Shown here in pieces: positions 61,175-64,000 of a DNA stretch of 64,000 bases (its first letter is position 1; the number at the start of each line of letters is the position of its first letter). The stretch is from assembly GCF_028453695.1 (NCBI RefSeq), contig NC_135778.1, positions 38,645,985 through 38,709,984 of the forward strand, written 5' to 3'. A program made the translations under genes and the position numbers. The notes under the pieces are model-generated. The model ran no database searches. It worked only from the letters and a program-made list of their open reading frames with translations, and was not told the origin of the DNA. The DNA comes from Augochlora pura (taxonomy: Eukaryota; Arthropoda; Insecta; Hymenoptera; Halictidae).

Positions 61175-62252
61175 AATAGAAACCTATATTTAAAATCTTA
61201 ATTAACTCAAAGGCTTTCCGTTTCCATCTCCAAACGTTTCGCAAAGATTTGATGTTTGTCCCGCGGGAAAAATTTATATCGGCGAACTTTGAAATTGAAC
61301 AGCGAGTCCTTAAGAAATGTCAATTAAATTGCTAAAGTTATTTTTAGCAGCGAGAACTCTCCCGAGCTCCGTTAACAGGACACGGTAATTGACTTCGCCT
61401 TGCCAGAGAAAGTTTCGCGAAATACGCGAAGATTCGGTTAAAATAACAAGAACGCGACGAGGAAATTTTTTCTTGGATTTTATTTATCGAATCGTTCGCT
61501 CGGACATCGGTGACCGCGCACGGCTTTCGAAAATAATTTTGTTTCGGAATGACCGATCCTTAAGCCCTTGGTGAATCAGTGGACGGAACATGAAAGAGCG
61601 GGCGGAGCGCGCGGTGGAGAAATGAACAGGGACGATTTACCTCGTGAAAGGGGAGAGGCGCGGGTAGATAAATAAACGTCTTTATTGGACGTAGATGAGA
61701 TAGTAATGTGCTTCAGTGGTACGTTTTCGAGATGAGGAAAATATTTCCCGGGAATATACTGCGGAGGAGGTTTTAGGTCGCAGTGCCGCTACAAGCTTCC
61801 GCGGTAATATCCGCAAATATAGGCAGATTTATTGCGACGACGTTTAAAGAACGAGATTATTACGGTTTGAGTAATGTGGTGATCCGGTGATGATACTGAT
61901 TCCTGATCGGTTTCTACCGAAGATTTTAATAAACAAATTTCATTCGTGATTGTCGGGGAAGTAGTGAACAGGAATATATTTAATGAAAATTTAGGAATAA
62001 TGAAATTAATACATAATTGGTTAGTATTGTAAATTAACATATCTTAAAATGCCTTTAATTGCAATTTTTGAAAAAATTTTTTTAATACATTGCTTAGCAA
62101 GTTAGTCGATTTTAAGGAAGTTGTTCTGTTTCGAAAACTGACCGAATATTTTCGTATATTTACGTAATAATAATTGTTGTACTATTAACATTAGATAGGG
62201 GTATAGGGCGTAGGGGATTATGGTGTTTTGTTATTGCTGCGATTTTCGAAGG

Positions 62253-62519
62253 TATTCGCTGCGAAGACATCAATTTTTACGATGATTTAAAAATGTCCCC
62301 GCTGCGGAGACATCGATTTCTACGACGATTTAAAAATGTCCCCGCTATGGAGACATCGATTTCTACGACGATTTAAAAATGTCCCCACTACGGAGACGTC
62401 GATTTTTACGACGATTTAAAAATGTCCCCACTACGGAGACGTCGATTTTTACGAAAATTTAAAAATGTCCCCGTTGCGGAGACGTCGACTTTAAGAATGT
62501 CTCCACTACGGGGACACCG
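62253..62519. repeat. 43-bp tandem array, right-arm copy
   Basis: Reverse complement of the array at 41,558-41,824 with the same number and order of unit variants, so the array was copied with the arm and not expanded independently. Confidence 0.9.
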
Positions 62520-63617
62520 ATCGCAAAGGGTGAGCGTTGAACTGTTGCGTTGAACTGCTCCCTTGGAAACTGCTAGTGGAATACGTTAGTTATTGGTCAG
62601 ACAGTGGCACGGCCACGCTAGTCGCGCAAGTAGAATAATCCTATCGCTGAGCTTGCAAATAGAATACAATTTACGTAGAGGTCGGTCCGGTAGAATATAT
62701 GTGTTGCTGCTCAACCAAGTGGCATCCGATTGTACATGGTCAGTCGAGTAGAACACGGTTGTTATTGTTCAGTCGAATAGAAGAGAATGGCCTTTGGCGG
62801 AACTACTAGCAGTTAGTTATTTCCGTTGAACAAATTAGAGTAAGCGTATACTATACATGGATACAGGTAAGAGAACTGTTTGTGATAAAGCTTGTAATTG
62901 ATTCAGTGGTTTATTAAACAGTAACGTTTATATTATATAGTAACATTTTTATTAATTCGTTCAGTGGTTTAGTATATACTTTAATATGATTTACTATGTT
63001 TAATTTTATATTACATAGTAACATTTATTAAAATAAGTATAGTAACATTTTAATTAATTGATTCAGTGGTTTATTCCACATTTTAATGTGATTTATTATA
63101 TAGTAACATTTATTAATATAAATGTAGTAACATTTTAATTTTTTTCTTCGAATAAACCATTCCAACTAATTCAGTACAGTTACTAAAATAATAATTTTTC
63201 GTCTGTGCATCCTGCGAATTTTTTATTAGAAAAGAGATTCATTAATAATTTCCTGCAATATTTTTTCTCCACAGATTCAAATATTTATGATAATTCTATT
63301 CTTTACTCCGCGCACTTATGTAAATCCACCAACACCTATATCATAGACTAAGCTTTGGTATTTTTCTATTATACCCTATTTCCCTTCTTATCTTATCCTC
63401 TCAACCACATCACCGTTTCCACGCCATACTTTTTCTCACCTATTCTCTCCAGACCATCCCCCCCTATACCATCCCCATTCTCCCGCATTCTTTCATACGG
63501 CGTTTTAGAATCTTTCCTTTTTCTTCGTACAACTTTCCCTTCTTTCTTCTTTCTTTTAATCAAACATTATGCTCGTCGTTTATGTCGCTTTTTCGTTTTC
63601 ACAAATATACCGACGTG

Positions 63618-63864
63618 TTCACCCTTTGCACTCGAAGCCGAATTGACTGCAAATCTAAAATAATTTTTCTGCTCATGGTATCTATATCTTGTATAACAAA
63701 ACTCGCGATTTATGTAATAGTTATGCAACGATTCAATTTCAACAAATTTTAGGTTCAAAATTTTTGAAAACTAAGCTTTGGTGATATTTATAAAAATAAT
63801 ACTGCAACGTGTTCAAACAATTTTAATGGCGCCGCAGAGTCGCCATTCGAGCGCAAAAGCTTAA
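63618..63864 (-). mobile_element. Family A element, right-arm copy
   Basis: Mirror of 40,213-40,459: TTCACCCTTTGCACTCGAAG at one end and GAGCGCAAAAGCTTAA at the other. The same decayed TTAA (TTCA on this strand) is shared, so the insertion predates the arm duplication. Confidence 0.75.
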
Positions 63865-63880
63865 TATTTATTAATTACAG

Positions 63881-64000
63881 ATTTGCAATTTTAAATCAAC
63901 TTTAAATTAATTTTAAGTTAATTTTAAATTAATGTTAAATCAACTTTAAATTAATTTTAAGTTAATTTTAAATTAATTTTAAGTTATTTCTAAATTAATT
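63881..64000. repeat. AT-rich tandem repeat at the window edge (mirror)
   Basis: Units of TTAAATTAATTTTAAGTTAA. The reverse complement of about 40,077-40,196, still matching the left arm at the final base. Confidence 0.85.

Larger units (their letters stand above)
55871..64000 (-). repeat. Right arm of giant inverted repeat (runs off the window)
   Basis: Reverse complement of 48,222-40,077. It begins at the family B terminus TTAACCCCTTCCCGTACTTT (55,872) and continues without interruption to the last base. Differences from the left arm concentrate in the first 0.7 kb: a 28-bp insertion near 56,300-56,330, one 45-bp unit missing, and a dozen or so substitutions. Further out they are rare, for example one substitution near 61,516 and a few near 63,200-63,290. 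No genes. Confidence 0.97.

Noticed and set aside
40077..64000. Reading the inverted repeat as a giant TIR transposon (Polinton/Maverick type) with the spacer as cargo
   Set aside because: The visible precise boundary is the inner one, the spacer shows no polymerase, integrase or capsid-like genes, and the outer ends are not both in view.

Overview
The window looks like non-coding nuclear DNA from an arthropod, most likely a hymenopteran insect. CpG-rich islands alternate with AT-rich stretches, TTAGG-like strings are scattered about, and there is a mariner-type terminal repeat, a decayed LINE reverse-transcriptase fragment and many short TTAA-ended elements. The taxon is an inference. No convincing protein-coding exon, tRNA, rRNA or CRISPR array was found in 64 kb, so this is probably an intergenic region or a very large intron.

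Layout. Positions 1-20,600 are low-complexity DNA with a few structured islands. The most striking is a palindromic minisatellite at about 8,196-8,640, whose two halves are reverse complements of each other. From 20,640 to 24,000 lie several TTAA-ended elements, one nested inside another. At 25,764-26,690 and 31,790-32,391 are long simple-sequence tracts. A degenerate LINE fragment (33,514-33,800) sits between two TTAA elements.

The right third is dominated by a giant inverted repeat. Positions 40,077-48,222 reappear as the reverse complement at 55,871-64,000, separated by a unique spacer of about 7.65 kb. The right arm runs off the window edge, so the arms are at least 8.1 kb long. Their outer 7 kb are almost identical and the inner 0.7 kb is clearly more diverged. 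The inner edge of both arms falls exactly on the terminal TTAA of a roughly 0.5-kb element.

Two families of short TTAA-ended, non-autonomous elements run through the window and explain much of its structure. Family A has termini like TTAACCCTTTGCACTCGA. Family B has termini like TTAACCCCTTGCCGT, often followed by the dyad CGAGTC-N-GACTCG. TTAA target use is a known hallmark of the piggyBac superfamily. A nested insertion at 20,747-20,966, with an empty-site paralogue at about 39,270, supports that reading directly. Several copies contain locally amplified tandem arrays, including one at the edge of the giant inverted repeat.
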